Numbered from the stretch's first letter, positions 1 to 9,660 are shown. The stretch is 64,000 nt of DNA from Komagataeibacter europaeus LMG 18890 (GCF_000285295.1 NZ_CADP01000004.1:32701-96700), one strand, 5' to 3'. Notes: a model not told the origin generated them from the letters alone. Numbers and translations are program-made.

Positions 1-1
1 T

Positions 2-70
2 TTCGATCCCGCCATGATACAGCGATCTGTCATTGGGCATGTGGCTGACAGAAGTCAGGGTTTTGCGTGA
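2..70 (+). CDS. 3' end of an upstream gene, possibly HPr kinase (partial)
   Basis: A reading frame open from the window edge ends in TGA at 68-70 and overlaps the GTG start of rapZ as GTGA. Only 22 residues are visible, ending GHVADRSQGFA, with no diagnostic motif. The GTGA overlap and the following rapZ-EIIA-HPr-EI order match the alphaproteobacterial arrangement in which a short hprK comes immediately before rapZ. The HprK identity therefore rests on context only. Confidence 0.35.
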   Translation, partial: FDPAMIQRSVIGHVADRSQGFA

Positions 71-1050
71 CTGACACCATGCATGAAGACACACCTCTTC
101 CCCGTCGTATCCTGCTTGTCACCGGGCTGTCCGGTGCGGGCAAGTCCTCGATTCTGCGTATTCTGGAGGATCTGGGGCATGAGGTGATCGATAATCCGCC
201 GCTGGGCATGCTCGATGAAATCGTGGCCCGTGCCGAACGCCCCGTGGCGGTTGGCGTGGATTCCCGCACGCGCGGGTTCGATGCATCCGCCGTGCTGGCG
301 GCGCTGGCGCGGCTGCGCGTCAACCCGGGCCTGAATGCGGAACTGATCTACGCAACAGCCGAGGAAAGCGTGCTGCTGCGTCGCTATACCGCCACCCGCC
401 GGCGTCACCCGCAGGCCGTCCATGGCACCGTGAAGGAAGGGATCGAGGCCGAAATCGCCCTGACATCCCCCCTGCGTGAAGCGGCGGATGTGGTGATCGA
501 CACCTCCGACCTGCCGCCGCCGGAACTGCGGCAGCTGGTCGAGGCCCGTTTCGGGGAATGGACGGCGGGGGGACTCGACGGCCTGACGGTCGCCCTCATG
601 TCATTTGCCTTTCCGGCGGGCCTCCCGCGTGAAGCGGACATGGTGTTCGACGCCCGTTTCCTGACCAATCCCTATTATGACCCCGCCCTGTCCGCCATGA
701 CCGGGCTGGATGCGGATGTGGCGGCTTACGTAGCCCGTGATCCCGATTATCAGGAATTCCTCGACCGTATCGTGGGGCTGCTGGAACTGGTGCTGCCGCG
801 TTTCGTGCGGGAAGGAAAGAAATACGCCACCATCGCCATAGGCTGTTCGGGTGGGCGGCACCGTTCCGTCACGCTGGTGGAGGCGCTCGCCCTCCGGCTT
901 GCACAACGTGCGGACAATACCCATCCACATGATGCATGGCCGGTGGTGATCATGCATCGTGAACTGGCCCGTCAGGGCCGCAGCAGCTGGCGGTGGGCCA
1001 ACCGGCCCCGCGGGCTGCCCGAAACAACGGAGCAGACGGACCCGAAATGA
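67..1050 (+). CDS. rapZ: RapZ family nucleotide-binding protein (RNase adapter)
   Basis: P-loop protein of 327 residues. A Walker A motif GLSGAGKSS lies at about residues 20-28, followed by the family's DNPP motif near residue 42. The C-terminal domain carries IGCSGGRHRSVTLVE, the GC-GG-HRSV signature of RapZ (YvcJ/YhbJ). In E. coli, RapZ controls GlmS through small RNAs and RNase E; in alphaproteobacteria it is regularly linked to the regulatory PTS, as here. The start is GTG at 67, overlapping the previous stop; ATG at 79 is an alternative. The gene ends in an ATGA overlap with the EIIA gene, so translation is probably coupled. A C-terminal tail of about 25 residues extends beyond the family core. 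Confidence 0.93.
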   Translation: MTDTMHEDTPLPRRILLVTGLSGAGKSSILRILEDLGHEVIDNPPLGMLDEIVARAERPVAVGVDSRTRGFDASAVLAALARLRVNPGLNAELIYATAEESVLLRRYTATRRRHPQAVHGTVKEGIEAEIALTSPLREAADVVIDTSDLPPPELRQLVEARFGEWTAGGLDGLTVALMSFAFPAGLPREADMVFDARFLTNPYYDPALSAMTGLDADVAAYVARDPDYQEFLDRIVGLLELVLPRFVREGKKYATIAIGCSGGRHRSVTLVEALALRLAQRADNTHPHDAWPVVIMHRELARQGRSSWRWANRPRGLPETTEQTDPK

Positions 1051-1505
1051 TCGGTCTTGTGTTCGTGATGCATGGTGTGCTTGGCGAGACCCTGAAGGGA
1101 GAACTCGAACACGTGGTCGGCCCGCAGGCGCAGACAGCGGTGTTCAACGTCACCGCCACCGCCCTGCCCGGTACATGCCGCGATGCCCTGCAGCGGGCGA
1201 TCGATTCGGTCGATAGCGGGCAGGGCGTCATCCTGCTGACCGACATGTTTGGCAGCACGCCATCGAATGTTGCGGTCTCCGTGCTGGAAACCGACCGGGT
1301 GGAAGTGCTGGCGGGGGTGAACATGCCCATGCTGGTCAAGCTGGCGCAGATGCGCATTCATGCGGATATGCGCGAATGCCTCAATGGCGCGGAATCGGCG
1401 GGCAGGCGTTACATATCCGTCGCCTCCCACCTGCCGGCGGCATGCCTGTCGGGTGTGGGGGAATGCGTGAATGAGGCGGACAGCGTGGCAGGCCACGGTG
1501 GCTGA
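1047..1505 (+). CDS. PTS EIIA component, mannose/fructose type
   Basis: Protein of 152 residues starting at ATG 1047, inside the rapZ stop (ATGA). The N-terminus MIGLVFVMHG places the expected phosphorylatable histidine at residue 9. The motif LLTDMFGSTPSN is typical of the EIIA(Man) fold. No EIIB, EIIC or EIID genes follow, so this is the terminal phosphoacceptor of a regulatory (nitrogen-PTS-like or HprK-linked) phosphorelay, not part of a sugar transporter. Such incomplete systems are common in alphaproteobacteria and signal carbon or energy state. The target of the phosphorylated form cannot be told from sequence. The 3' end overlaps the HPr gene by about 35 bases. Confidence 0.9.
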   Translation: MIGLVFVMHGVLGETLKGELEHVVGPQAQTAVFNVTATALPGTCRDALQRAIDSVDSGQGVILLTDMFGSTPSNVAVSVLETDRVEVLAGVNMPMLVKLAQMRIHADMRECLNGAESAGRRYISVASHLPAACLSGVGECVNEADSVAGHGG

Positions 1506-1794
1506 ACCGGCGATACAGCCCGTGCCGCACCGGATGGATGTGGGTATCGTGAACCAGCGTGGGCTGCATGCGCGGGCGGCCGCGAAATTCGTGACGGTCG
1601 CGGAAAAATTCGATGCAGGCGTTGATGTCACCCATGCAGGCATGACGGTTTCGGGCCATTCCATCATGGGACTCATGATGCTGGGTGCGGGCCGGGGAGA
1701 GACGATCACCATCACCACCACCGGCCCCCAGGGGCCGCAGGCGCTTGCGGCGCTGGCGCGGCTGGTCGGGGCCGGGTTTGATGAAGACGACTGA
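1471..1794 (+). CDS. ptsH: HPr phosphocarrier protein
   Basis: HPr carries phosphate from Enzyme I to EIIA. The active-site motif GLHARAAAKF contains the phosphorylatable histidine (residue 33 from this start), and GHSIMGLMML supplies the serine region recognised by HPr kinase. ATG 1471 has a purine-rich GGGGGA about nine bases upstream. GTG 1498 or ATG 1534 would give an HPr of more usual length (histidine at 24 or 12), so the N-terminus is uncertain. The gene overlaps EIIA upstream and Enzyme I downstream. Confidence 0.93.
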   Translation: MRRTAWQATVAEPAIQPVPHRMDVGIVNQRGLHARAAAKFVTVAEKFDAGVDVTHAGMTVSGHSIMGLMMLGAGRGETITITTTGPQGPQALAALARLVGAGFDEDD

Positions 1795-3619
1795 ACGTCG
1801 TCCCCCGCGCCGTCCCCGCGCGGGTGAAGTCCGGCTGGAAGGCCAGCCTGTTTCCCCCGGCGTCGCGATCGGCCAGGCCGCCGTTGCGCATGAACCGGCC
1901 CCGCCGCCGGTGGACATGGCGCGCCGGGACTGTGACCCTGCCCATGAACGCACCCGCCTGCACGATGCCATAGGCCGTTCCGTGGCCCAGCTTGGCCGCC
2001 TGCATGACCGTCTGGCGCTGCTGCCGGAAGATGGTCAGGTGGAAATCGGCTCCCTGCTGGAAGTCTATCGCCGGATGCTTGGCCCCTCGCGGCTGCGGCG
2101 CGGGATCGAGGCCCGGCTGGAACATGGCATGCTGGTCGAAGCCGCCGTGATGCAGGAAACCGAGGCGCTGGCGACCCTTATGCTCGCCCCCCCCGGTCGT
2201 CCCGCGCCGCAGGGGGAGGACGCGGTGGCGGCCCGCAGGCGTGCGGGCGAATTCCGTGAAATCGGGCGCAGGCTGGTCCGTAACCTCAGTGGCACGCCCT
2301 ACCGTTCCTTTTCCACCCTGCCTGATGGGGCCATTCTGGTCGCCGAGCAGTTGCGCCCCGCAGATGCCGCCCTGATCGATCCCTCCCGCATTGCCGCCGT
2401 CGTGACGGAAGAAGGCGGCAGTACCGGGCATACCGCCATCCTGCTGCGTGCGCTGGGCATTCCCGCCGTGCTGGCCGCCCACGGGCTGCTGGCGCAGGTG
2501 CGGCGGCGCACGCGCCTGGTGGTGGATGGGACGACGGGGCATGTCGTTATCCGCCCTTCCAGCCGCACGGCGGCGGCGGCACGGGTGGATGTCGCGGCCT
2601 ATGCACGTGAACGCCAGATGCTGGGGCGCCTGCGTCGCCTGCCCGCCCGCCTGTCCAGCGGTGAGGTGCTGACGCTGCAGGCCAATCTGGAAATCCCGGC
2701 CGAACTGCCCATGGTGGCGCAGTCGGGGGCTGCGGGCATTGGCCTGCTGCGCAGCGAATTCCTGTTCATGAACACCGATACCCTGCCTGACGAAGCGCGG
2801 CAGGAAGCCATCTACCTGCCCCTGATCAAGGCCATGGCAGGCGATCCGGTCACGATCCGCGTGGTGGACTGGGGCAGTGAAAAGAACAGCGATGCCCTGT
2901 CGCGCGTGGGTATTGGCAATGGGGGCGATGTCAATCCGGCGCTGGGCGTGCGTGGCATCCGGCTGCTGCTCCAGCATCGCGCCCTGCTGGAAACGCAGTT
3001 CGCCGCCATCCTGCGCGCGGCCCATGCGGGGCCGGTGCGGGTCCTGTTGCCTATGGTGTCCGGGGTGGGGGAATTGCGGGCCGCGCGTGACATTTATGCC
3101 CGTGTCGGGCGCAGGCTGCGGCGCAGGGGGGTGGAAATCCCCGACCCGCTGCCGCCGCTTGGCATCATGATTGAAACGCCCGCCGCCGCACTCATGGCCG
3201 ATGTGCTGGCGCAGGAAGCCGAATTCCTGGCCATCGGCACCAATGACCTGACCATGTATGCCCTTGCCGCCGACCGGGCGGCGGCGGATGTCGCGGCCCT
3301 GTATGACCCGCTGCACCCCGCGGTGCTGCGTCTGGTGCGCATGACGGCGGATGCGGGGCTGCGCCAGCGCAGGCCGGTTTCCGTCTGTGGGGAACTGGCG
3401 TCCGACCCGCTGGCGGTGCCGCTGCTGGTGGGGCTGGGATTACGGTCCTTTTCCATGCATGCCTCCGCCGTGCCACGGGTCAAGCGGGCGATCCGCGCGG
3501 CCGCCATGGATGACTGCCGCCGTATGGCCTGCCGTGCGCTGGAGGCGACGGATGGGGAGGAAGTCCGCACCATGCTGGCAACCTACACCCACGACCTGCG
3601 GCACCCCGGGGATGGCTAG
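1781..3619 (+). CDS. ptsI: PTS Enzyme I (phosphoenolpyruvate-protein phosphotransferase)
   Basis: Protein of 612 residues, close to the usual Enzyme I length of about 575-600, without a GAF or other N-terminal sensor domain. The swivelling domain holds the active-site motif GGSTGHTAILLRALGIP, with histidine near residue 217. The C-terminal PEP-binding TIM barrel shows LLRSEFLFM, GIMIETPAAALM, FLAIGTNDLTMY and the catalytic VCGELASDP. It transfers phosphate from PEP to HPr. It starts at ATG 1781, 14 bases inside ptsH, and its stop overlaps pabB by 8 bases. The visible chain Enzyme I, HPr, EIIA without a permease supports a regulatory role. Confidence 0.95.
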   Translation: MKTTERRPPRRPRAGEVRLEGQPVSPGVAIGQAAVAHEPAPPPVDMARRDCDPAHERTRLHDAIGRSVAQLGRLHDRLALLPEDGQVEIGSLLEVYRRMLGPSRLRRGIEARLEHGMLVEAAVMQETEALATLMLAPPGRPAPQGEDAVAARRRAGEFREIGRRLVRNLSGTPYRSFSTLPDGAILVAEQLRPADAALIDPSRIAAVVTEEGGSTGHTAILLRALGIPAVLAAHGLLAQVRRRTRLVVDGTTGHVVIRPSSRTAAAARVDVAAYARERQMLGRLRRLPARLSSGEVLTLQANLEIPAELPMVAQSGAAGIGLLRSEFLFMNTDTLPDEARQEAIYLPLIKAMAGDPVTIRVVDWGSEKNSDALSRVGIGNGGDVNPALGVRGIRLLLQHRALLETQFAAILRAAHAGPVRVLLPMVSGVGELRAARDIYARVGRRLRRRGVEIPDPLPPLGIMIETPAAALMADVLAQEAEFLAIGTNDLTMYALAADRAAADVAALYDPLHPAVLRLVRMTADAGLRQRRPVSVCGELASDPLAVPLLVGLGLRSFSMHASAVPRVKRAIRAAAMDDCRRMACRALEATDGEEVRTMLATYTHDLRHPGDG

Positions 3620-4994
3620 GGACGGCGTAAGCCTGCCCCTGCCCTGGCGGGATGTGGACGCCATCCTTGCGGCGTGGGGACATCTGCCCTGGCTTGCCTG
3701 TCTGGATAGCGGGGGCGAGGTTGGTGACCGGGCACGATGGATCATCATCTGCCGCGACCCGGTACATGTGGTGGTCCAGCGTGCAGGCCGATGCTGGCTG
3801 GATGGCGTGGCGGCGGAACCTGACCTGCTGACGGTGCTGCGGGAAAGCCTGCCTGCTGGCGGCTGTCCCGCTGGTCTTCCCTTTGCCGGTGGCGCGGTCG
3901 GATTTATCGGGTACGGCGCAGGGCTGCGCGGGACGGGCATCATGACACGGCATGGGGACGACCCCATGCAGCCGGAAGCCGCGTTCGGTATTTATGACCA
4001 TGCCTTTGTCCTTGATCGCCTGCATGGCCGGGCATGGCTGGCGGGTCATGACGCCATGGCCCTGCCTGCCGATCGTATCGCCCGTCTTGTGGCGCAGTGG
4101 GAAGCCGTTGGTTCGGCAGGGGCGATCCCCGCATTGCCCGCCCTGCCTTTCAGCCCGGATCAGGATGGCGCGGCCTATCGCGCCGGTGTGGCGGAGGCAG
4201 TGGAGCGGATCGCGGCGGGCGAGGTGTTTCAGGTCAACATGACCGGGCGCATGTATGCGGCCCGTCCCGCCGGCCTGGCGCCGGTGGAGGTGTATCGTGC
4301 ATTGCGGGCCGGATCACCCGCGCCGTTCGGGGCTTTCCTGTCATGTGACGGGGCATTCGCCCTGCTCAGCGCCTCGCCCGAGCGGTTTCTCGCCCTTGGT
4401 CCCGATGGCACGGTGCGCACCCGGCCCATAAAGGGCACCGCCCCGCGTGGCCGGTCGGCGGCGGAAGACGCGCAACTGGCCCACCGCCTGCGACATGATG
4501 CGAAGGAGCGGGCCGAAAACCTGATGATCGTGGATCTCATGCGCAATGACATCGGCCGCGTGGCCCGTATCGGCAGCGTCAGCGTGCCCGAACTGTTCGG
4601 CGTGGAACGGTTTGCCCATGTCCATCATCTGGTGTCCGAGGTCACGGGGCAGCTGCATGCGGGGCGTGATGCATTCGACCTGCTGGCCGCCACCCTGCCA
4701 CCGGGTTCGGTTACGGGCGCGCCCAAGCACCGCGCCATGCGGATCATTGATGAACTGGAGGCCTCCGCCCGCGGGGCCTATTGCGGCACGGTGGCATGGA
4801 TCGGGTGCGATGGGGCCATGGACAGTTCCGTCATCATCCGCGCGCTGTCCATGACGGCGGAGCGCATCATCGCGGCGGCGGGTGGGGGCATCACCTTTGA
4901 ATCCGACCCGATGCGCGAATACCGTGAAATGCAGCTGAAAATCGCGGCCCTGCTGGATATTTTCCATGACAGCCCGGATGGAGCGTCCCCATGA
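3612..4994 (+). CDS. pabB: Aminodeoxychorismate synthase component I
   Basis: PabB aminates chorismate to 4-amino-4-deoxychorismate in folate synthesis. The 460-residue protein has the chorismate-binding core motifs ASPERFL, RPIKGTAPRG, NLMIVDLMRND, GSVTGAPKHRAM and AGGGITFESDP. The lysine in PIKGT falls at residue 274 from this start. This lysine separates PabB from anthranilate synthase TrpE, which has PIAGT. The ATG at 3612 lies inside the ptsI stop region, and the gene ends in an ATGA overlap with pabC. The glutaminase partner pabA is not in the window. Folate genes fused to a PTS operon are unexpected. Confidence 0.92.
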   Translation: MARDGVSLPLPWRDVDAILAAWGHLPWLACLDSGGEVGDRARWIIICRDPVHVVVQRAGRCWLDGVAAEPDLLTVLRESLPAGGCPAGLPFAGGAVGFIGYGAGLRGTGIMTRHGDDPMQPEAAFGIYDHAFVLDRLHGRAWLAGHDAMALPADRIARLVAQWEAVGSAGAIPALPALPFSPDQDGAAYRAGVAEAVERIAAGEVFQVNMTGRMYAARPAGLAPVEVYRALRAGSPAPFGAFLSCDGAFALLSASPERFLALGPDGTVRTRPIKGTAPRGRSAAEDAQLAHRLRHDAKERAENLMIVDLMRNDIGRVARIGSVSVPELFGVERFAHVHHLVSEVTGQLHAGRDAFDLLAATLPPGSVTGAPKHRAMRIIDELEASARGAYCGTVAWIGCDGAMDSSVIIRALSMTAERIIAAAGGGITFESDPMREYREMQLKIAALLDIFHDSPDGASP

Positions 4995-5803
4995 CCGCAC
5001 CCGTTTCCCTGCCCATATGGCTCAATGGCCGGATCCTGCCCCACGGGGGGGCAGGCGTGGACACGGCGGACCGGGGCTTCCTGCTGGGGGATGGCCTGTT
5101 CGAGACCATGCGCGTGGCGGGGGGACAGGTCCGGCATCTTGACCGTCACATGAACCGTCTGGCGCGGGGGGCGGCGGCCATCAGGCTGCCGCCCCCCGAC
5201 CGAACGGCCATAGCTGTGGGTATTGCGGCCCTGCTGGACGCCTGCGGGCTGCAAACGGGGTCATTGCGCCTGACCTGCACCCGTGGTGTGGGACCACGCG
5301 GGCTGCTGCCGCCCGCGCAGGTCTCGCCGACATTGCTGCTGACTGCGGCAGCCGGCCTGCCGCCCGCGACCCCGGTGCGTCTGGTCACCGCCTCCCACCG
5401 GCGTGACGGGGGCAGTATCCTGTCACGGATAAAAAGCCTGAATTACCTGCCATCCATCCTGTCGCGGATGGAGGCGGCGGTACAGGGCGCGGATGACGCC
5501 ATCATGCTCAACCACGCGGGTTTCGTGGCCGAAACCAGCGCCAGCACGCTGGTCGCCTGCATTGACGGGCAGGCTGTAACCCCCCCGGTCAGCGATGGCG
5601 CACTGCCCGGAACGGCCCGTGGGGTGCTGGTGGATGCAGGGATCGTGCAGGTGGGCCGTATTTCCCCCGCGCTGTTGCGGCAGGCGACGGCGGTCTTCAC
5701 CCTTAACAGCCTGTCCGTGCGGGAAGTCGTGGAATGGGACGGGGTTGCATTTCCACGCCGTCCCGACCTGCTGGCGACCCTTCGGGCGGCCTGTCAGGGC
5801 TGA
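4991..5803 (+). CDS. pabC: 4-amino-4-deoxychorismate lyase (aminotransferase class IV)
   Basis: PLP-dependent fold-type IV enzyme of 270 residues. Landmarks are DRGFLLGDGLFETMR near the N-terminus, RIKSLNYLPSIL with the probable PLP lysine at residue 148, and FVAETSASTLV binding the cofactor phosphate. Class IV covers branched-chain and D-amino-acid aminotransferases as well as the lyase. The ATGA overlap with pabB makes PabC, which releases pyruvate to give 4-aminobenzoate, the best reading. The family alone would not settle the substrate. Confidence 0.85.
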   Translation: MTAPVSLPIWLNGRILPHGGAGVDTADRGFLLGDGLFETMRVAGGQVRHLDRHMNRLARGAAAIRLPPPDRTAIAVGIAALLDACGLQTGSLRLTCTRGVGPRGLLPPAQVSPTLLLTAAAGLPPATPVRLVTASHRRDGGSILSRIKSLNYLPSILSRMEAAVQGADDAIMLNHAGFVAETSASTLVACIDGQAVTPPVSDGALPGTARGVLVDAGIVQVGRISPALLRQATAVFTLNSLSVREVVEWDGVAFPRRPDLLATLRAACQG

Positions 5804-5916
5804 TTTCCGCCCCAGACGGGCCAGTTATGGCATTTCGCTTATTGCCCCGCATCACGCGGTTGGACTAATCCACCCGGATTGGCCCATTTCCAGCTTGCGT
5901 GAAAGGTCACCTGCTG

Positions 5917-7497
5917 ATGACCCCCCCGAAGACCGTGCCGGTTCGGCGTGCCCTGATTTCCGTTTCCGACAAGAAGGGCCTGCTTGACCTTGCCCGCGCC
6001 CTTGTCGCCCATGGCGCGGAGATCCTCTCGACGGGTGGTTCCGCCCGTACCCTGCGCGAAGCCGGCATCCCGGTGCGTGATGTGTCCGAACATACCGGTT
6101 TTCCGGAAATCCTCGATGGGCGCGTCAAGACACTGGTGCCGCAGGTGCATGGTGGCATCCTAGGCCGGCGTGACCTGCCCGCGCATGTCAGCCAGATGGA
6201 AGAACACGCGATCGCCCCGATCGACCTCGTGGCCGTCAACCTGTACCCGTTCGAGGCCACGGTGGCGTCTGGCGCGGGCGCGGAGGACTGCATCGAGAAC
6301 ATCGACATCGGCGGTCCGGCCCTGATCCGTGCGGCGGCCAAGAACCATGCCCATGTCGCCATCGTGACCGATCCGGCGCAGTATGGCGAAATCATCACCG
6401 CGCTGGAAAACGGTGGCACCACGCTGGCGCAGCGCAGGAAGCTTGCCGGTGCGGCCTATGCCCGCACGGCCGCCTATGACGCCGCCATCGCAAAATGGTT
6501 CGCAGGCCAGGAAGGCGAGGTGCTGCCCCCGCGCATGATCGTGGCGGGTGAAAAGCGCGAAAGCCTGCGCTATGGCGAAAATCCGCACCAGAAGGCGGCT
6601 TTCTACACCGATGGCTCCACCCGCCCCGGTGTGGCGACGGCGACGCAGGTGCAGGGCAAATCCCTGTCCTACAACAACATCAACGACACCGATGCGGCGT
6701 TTGAGGCCGTGGCCGAATTCGACGCCCCGGCCGTCGTGATCGTCAAGCACGCCAACCCGTGTGGCGTGGCCGTGGCGGCGACGCAGGCCGAAGCATGGGA
6801 CCGGGCGCTGCGTTGTGACCCGGTTTCGGCCTTTGGCGGGATCGTGGCGCTCAACCGCACGCTGGAAGCCGAGGCGGCGTCACGCATCGTCGCGATCTTC
6901 ACGGAGGTGATCGTCGCCCCCGACGCCAGTGCCGAAGCGCGTGAGATCCTTGCCCGCAAGAAGAACCTGCGCCTGCTGCTGACCGGCGCCCTGCCTGACC
7001 CGGCAGCCGGTGGCGTGGTTGTGCGTTCGGTGGCGGGTGGCTTCCTGGCGCAGACACGCGATAATGGCCGCATCACGCCCGATGCGCTGAAGGTGGTGAC
7101 GAAACGCGCGCCGACGCCAGCGGAAATGGCGGACCTGATCTTTGCCTTCCGCGTGGCCAAGCATGTCAAGTCGAACGCCATCGTCTATGCCAAGGACCAG
7201 AGCACGGTGGGGATTGGCGCGGGACAGATGAGCCGCGTTGATTCCGCGCGTATCGCCGCGACCAAAAGCGCAGACGCCGCGAAGGCAGCGGGCATCGACC
7301 ATCCACTGACCCAGGGAAGCGTCGTGGCGTCGGATGCGTTCTTCCCCTTTGCGGACGGTCTGGAAGCTGCAATCGCCGCGGGGTCGACCGCCGTGATCCA
7401 GCCCGGTGGCTCCATCCGTGATGACGAGGTGATCGCCGCCGCCGATAAGGCTGGCATCGCCATGGTCTTCACAGGTATGCGCCATTTCCGGCACTGA
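5917..7497 (+). CDS. purH: Bifunctional AICAR transformylase / IMP cyclohydrolase
   Basis: Catalyses the last two steps of IMP synthesis. The 526-residue length is normal. The N-terminal MGS-like cyclohydrolase domain reads [13 protein letters not shown] then STGGSARTL; the transformylase domain carries [32 protein letters not shown] and the catalytic [13 protein letters not shown] 5917 is preceded by GAAAGG at a suitable distance; a GTG at 5899 is less likely. It is separated from pabC by about 110 bases, so it may have its own promoter. A one-carbon (10-formyl-THF) enzyme beside folate genes makes metabolic sense. Confidence 0.96.
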   Translation: MTPPKTVPVRRALISVSDKKGLLDLARALVAHGAEILSTGGSARTLREAGIPVRDVSEHTGFPEILDGRVKTLVPQVHGGILGRRDLPAHVSQMEEHAIAPIDLVAVNLYPFEATVASGAGAEDCIENIDIGGPALIRAAAKNHAHVAIVTDPAQYGEIITALENGGTTLAQRRKLAGAAYARTAAYDAAIAKWFAGQEGEVLPPRMIVAGEKRESLRYGENPHQKAAFYTDGSTRPGVATATQVQGKSLSYNNINDTDAAFEAVAEFDAPAVVIVKHANPCGVAVAATQAEAWDRALRCDPVSAFGGIVALNRTLEAEAASRIVAIFTEVIVAPDASAEAREILARKKNLRLLLTGALPDPAAGGVVVRSVAGGFLAQTRDNGRITPDALKVVTKRAPTPAEMADLIFAFRVAKHVKSNAIVYAKDQSTVGIGAGQMSRVDSARIAATKSADAAKAAGIDHPLTQGSVVASDAFFPFADGLEAAIAAGSTAVIQPGGSIRDDEVIAAADKAGIAMVFTGMRHFRH

Positions 7498-7597
7498 TCC
7501 CACAGCAAGGCCCCTTGCCTGCGCGCCGAGGATGGCATGAGATAGCACGCCCGGTGGACGACCGGGGCTCTAAGACAGACGAAAGACGGGTACCCGC

Positions 7598-8371
7598 ATG
7601 GACATTCATCGACGTTCCTCCTGCCGCCTGCTTGCGGGCGTGCTTGTGGCTGGCAGTCTGGCGGCGGGTAGTGCCCATGCCGCCAGCAGGGGTGGCGCAC
7701 AGCCCGCACCGGCCGTACCGGCTGCGGCGCAGGTCGCGCCGGTGTTCGACATGACCCCGCTGCCGGTCACCACAGGGCAGCTTGTGCAGTATATCCTGAC
7801 CCCGGCGGGTCAGGTGTCCGGCATGCTGCTGGGTGACGGGACACAGGTTTTCTTTTCCCACGATCTGGGGGAAGAACTGCCCGCCATCGCCCGGCCGGGC
7901 GAACAGGTCAGCGTCAGTGGCCTGAAGGGCATCAGCCAGCCGATCGTGCGGGCGTATGCCGTCAGCGGCCCGCGTGGGCGCCGTATTGCCGACGTGCATC
8001 CGCCCGCATCCGCCACGGCGCCGGTTGATTCCCCCAGCATCGGCCCAGACGTGCCGGTGGATGGCACCATCCTTGCCCCCCTGTATGACATGCAGGGCAA
8101 GGCGCAGGGCGTGATCATGCGCGACCACAGCGTCGTGTACGTGGGCGAAAAGAACGCGGCCCGCCTTGTCGCATGGCTCAGGCCCGGGGCGGCGCTGCAC
8201 GCCATCGGCACCGGCGTGACAGGCGACCATGGGACCGCCATCAACGCGCGTGAGATCGGGCCGGATGTCAATCAGGCCATCCATGTCGAACCCGCCGACG
8301 CCCCGCCGCCAGGCGCGTTTCCCGGCAGTGCCGGCTATGATGTCATCCCCGGCGGTTCTTCCGGCGAATAA
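7598..8371 (+). CDS. Exported protein of unknown function with two similar halves
   Basis: 257 residues. A cleavable signal peptide is evident: basic [10 protein letters not shown], a hydrophobic stretch [14 protein letters not shown], then AHA before the mature protein. After an Ala/Pro linker there appear to be two related modules, about residues 45-125 and 150-235. Each has an aspartate-methionine/leucine segment, a glycine-rich turn ([16 protein letters not shown] and [16 protein letters not shown]) and a LRPG/ARPG loop. This suggests a duplicated beta-barrel-like fold. I do not recognise the family. It lies between purH and the ATP synthase promoter, with a weak ribosome-binding site. 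Confidence 0.7.
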   Translation: MDIHRRSSCRLLAGVLVAGSLAAGSAHAASRGGAQPAPAVPAAAQVAPVFDMTPLPVTTGQLVQYILTPAGQVSGMLLGDGTQVFFSHDLGEELPAIARPGEQVSVSGLKGISQPIVRAYAVSGPRGRRIADVHPPASATAPVDSPSIGPDVPVDGTILAPLYDMQGKAQGVIMRDHSVVYVGEKNAARLVAWLRPGAALHAIGTGVTGDHGTAINAREIGPDVNQAIHVEPADAPPPGAFPGSAGYDVIPGGSSGE

Positions 8372-8437
8372 GGGCATATTGAACCCCTGCCGGGGAAAAA
8401 AGATGCAGGGATGGCACGTTTGTTTGCCACCCCTTGC

Positions 8438-8466
8438 TTGACAGGTTATTGCAGCATCGTTAGCTA
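8438..8466 (+). promoter_or_regulatory. Sigma70-like promoter of the atpI-atpBEF'F operon
   Basis: A perfect -35 TTGACA (8438-8443) is followed by exactly 17 bases and a -10 TAGCTA (8461-8466). Transcription would start near 8473, only about 20 bases before the atpI start, leaving a very short leader. The match is good for a GC-rich genome and sits where an ATP synthase promoter is needed. Confidence 0.65.
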
Positions 8467-8494
8467 GCGCCTGCACCCTTGGGAGGTGCGAGAA

Positions 8495-8836
8495 GTGGAT
8501 AAGGATAACGACCCGTCCGACGAGTCCTTTGACCGGCGACTGGAAGCAGCCCGCGAGCGTATGAACCCGCCCGCGCCTGCCGTCCGTGACACCGGTGGGA
8601 CAATGTCCGATCTGGGCCTGGTGATCAGGTCGGGAACGGAACTTGTATCGGCGCTGGTGGTCGGGGTTGCGATTGGCTGGGGGCTTGACCACTGGCTGCA
8701 TACGAAGCCTTGGTTCCTCATCATCTTTTCGCTTCTGGGGGGTGTGGCAGGTGTGCTTAATGTCTGGCGTCTTGTCAGGCCCGATGCCATAAACGCTGAG
8801 GCAAAGGGGCCGGACGACGGCTCAGGACGGATATAG
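8495..8836 (+). CDS. atpI: ATP synthase-associated protein AtpI (AtpZ/AtpI family)
   Basis: Small membrane protein of 113 residues. An acidic N-terminal region (DKDNDPSDESFDRRLEAARER) is followed by two transmembrane helices, about residues 48-66 and 74-93, with GWGLDHWL between them. AtpI helps assemble the c-ring of FOF1 ATP synthase. GGGAGG at 8481-8486 is eight bases before GTG 8495, which decides this start over GTG 8486. It is first in the FO operon, the usual alphaproteobacterial order. Confidence 0.85.
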   Translation: MDKDNDPSDESFDRRLEAARERMNPPAPAVRDTGGTMSDLGLVIRSGTELVSALVVGVAIGWGLDHWLHTKPWFLIIFSLLGGVAGVLNVWRLVRPDAINAEAKGPDDGSGRI

Positions 8837-8848
8837 GGAAGAACGAAG

Positions 8849-9598
8849 TTGGCGGCCGGATCATCCATCGACGCGCTCGGTCAGTTCGAGCTCCATCCAG
8901 TTTTGGGTGCACTTGGCGAATCCCTGCGGTTCAGCCAGTCCCCCATGATGATGATTGTTGCCGCCATTGTGGTTCTGGCATTCCTGTACGTGGGCATGCG
9001 TCCCGCGGCGGTGGTGCCGGGCCGGCTGCAGTCCGCGGCAGAAATGTGCTACGACTTCATCCACAACATGGCGGTTGATACGATTGGTCCGGAAGGCCGG
9101 GCCTTCTTCCCGTTCGTGTTCACGCTGTTCTTCTTCATCCTGGCTGGCAATTACCTCGGCCTGCTGCCTTTTTCCTTTGCCTTCACCAGCCATATCGCCG
9201 TGACGCTGGCGCTGGCGCTGATGGTGTTCTGCCTCTCGATCATCGTGTCGCTCAAGGTGCAGGGGGCGAAGTTCTTAGCCCATTTCATGCCCGCCGGCGC
9301 CCCCAAGGCACTGGCCCCGCTGCTGATCCCGATCGAGATCCTTTCCTTTCTTTCGCGTCCCGTGAGCCTGTCGATCCGTCTGTTTGCCAACATGGTCGCC
9401 GGTCACGTGATGTTCGACATGTTTGCCGCCTTCACGATCATGCTGGCCGGTCTGGGCTTCTTCGGTGACATCATCGCCGTTGGTCCCGTGGTCATCAATA
9501 TCGCGCTGATGGCACTCGAATTGCTGGTCGGTGCCTTGCAGGCCTATGTGTTTGCAATCCTTACCTGCATCTATCTGAGGGAGGCGGTGGCCCACTAA
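8849..9598 (+). CDS. atpB: ATP synthase FO subunit a
   Basis: Integral membrane subunit forming the proton half-channels next to the c-ring. The 249 residues show several hydrophobic helices and the conserved [14 protein letters not shown], whose arginine is the essential stator charge. The start is TTG at 8849, with GGGAAG a few bases upstream; the N-terminus [16 protein letters not shown] matches the family, so the rare start is credible. Next come the c subunit after 62 bases, then b' and b. Confidence 0.96.
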   Translation: MAAGSSIDALGQFELHPVLGALGESLRFSQSPMMMIVAAIVVLAFLYVGMRPAAVVPGRLQSAAEMCYDFIHNMAVDTIGPEGRAFFPFVFTLFFFILAGNYLGLLPFSFAFTSHIAVTLALALMVFCLSIIVSLKVQGAKFLAHFMPAGAPKALAPLLIPIEILSFLSRPVSLSIRLFANMVAGHVMFDMFAAFTIMLAGLGFFGDIIAVGPVVINIALMALELLVGALQAYVFAILTCIYLREAVAH

Positions 9599-9660
9599 CG
9601 GGCCCCAACCCCGCTTCCATATATTTCAATCCAGAACGTCTGAAACAAGGAAAACAAGAC

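Noticed and set aside
1712..3316. Long minus-strand open frame opposite ptsI
   Set aside because: It is antisense to a strongly supported Enzyme I gene and has a His/Gln/Arg-rich, family-less composition, as expected from GC-rich antisense frames.
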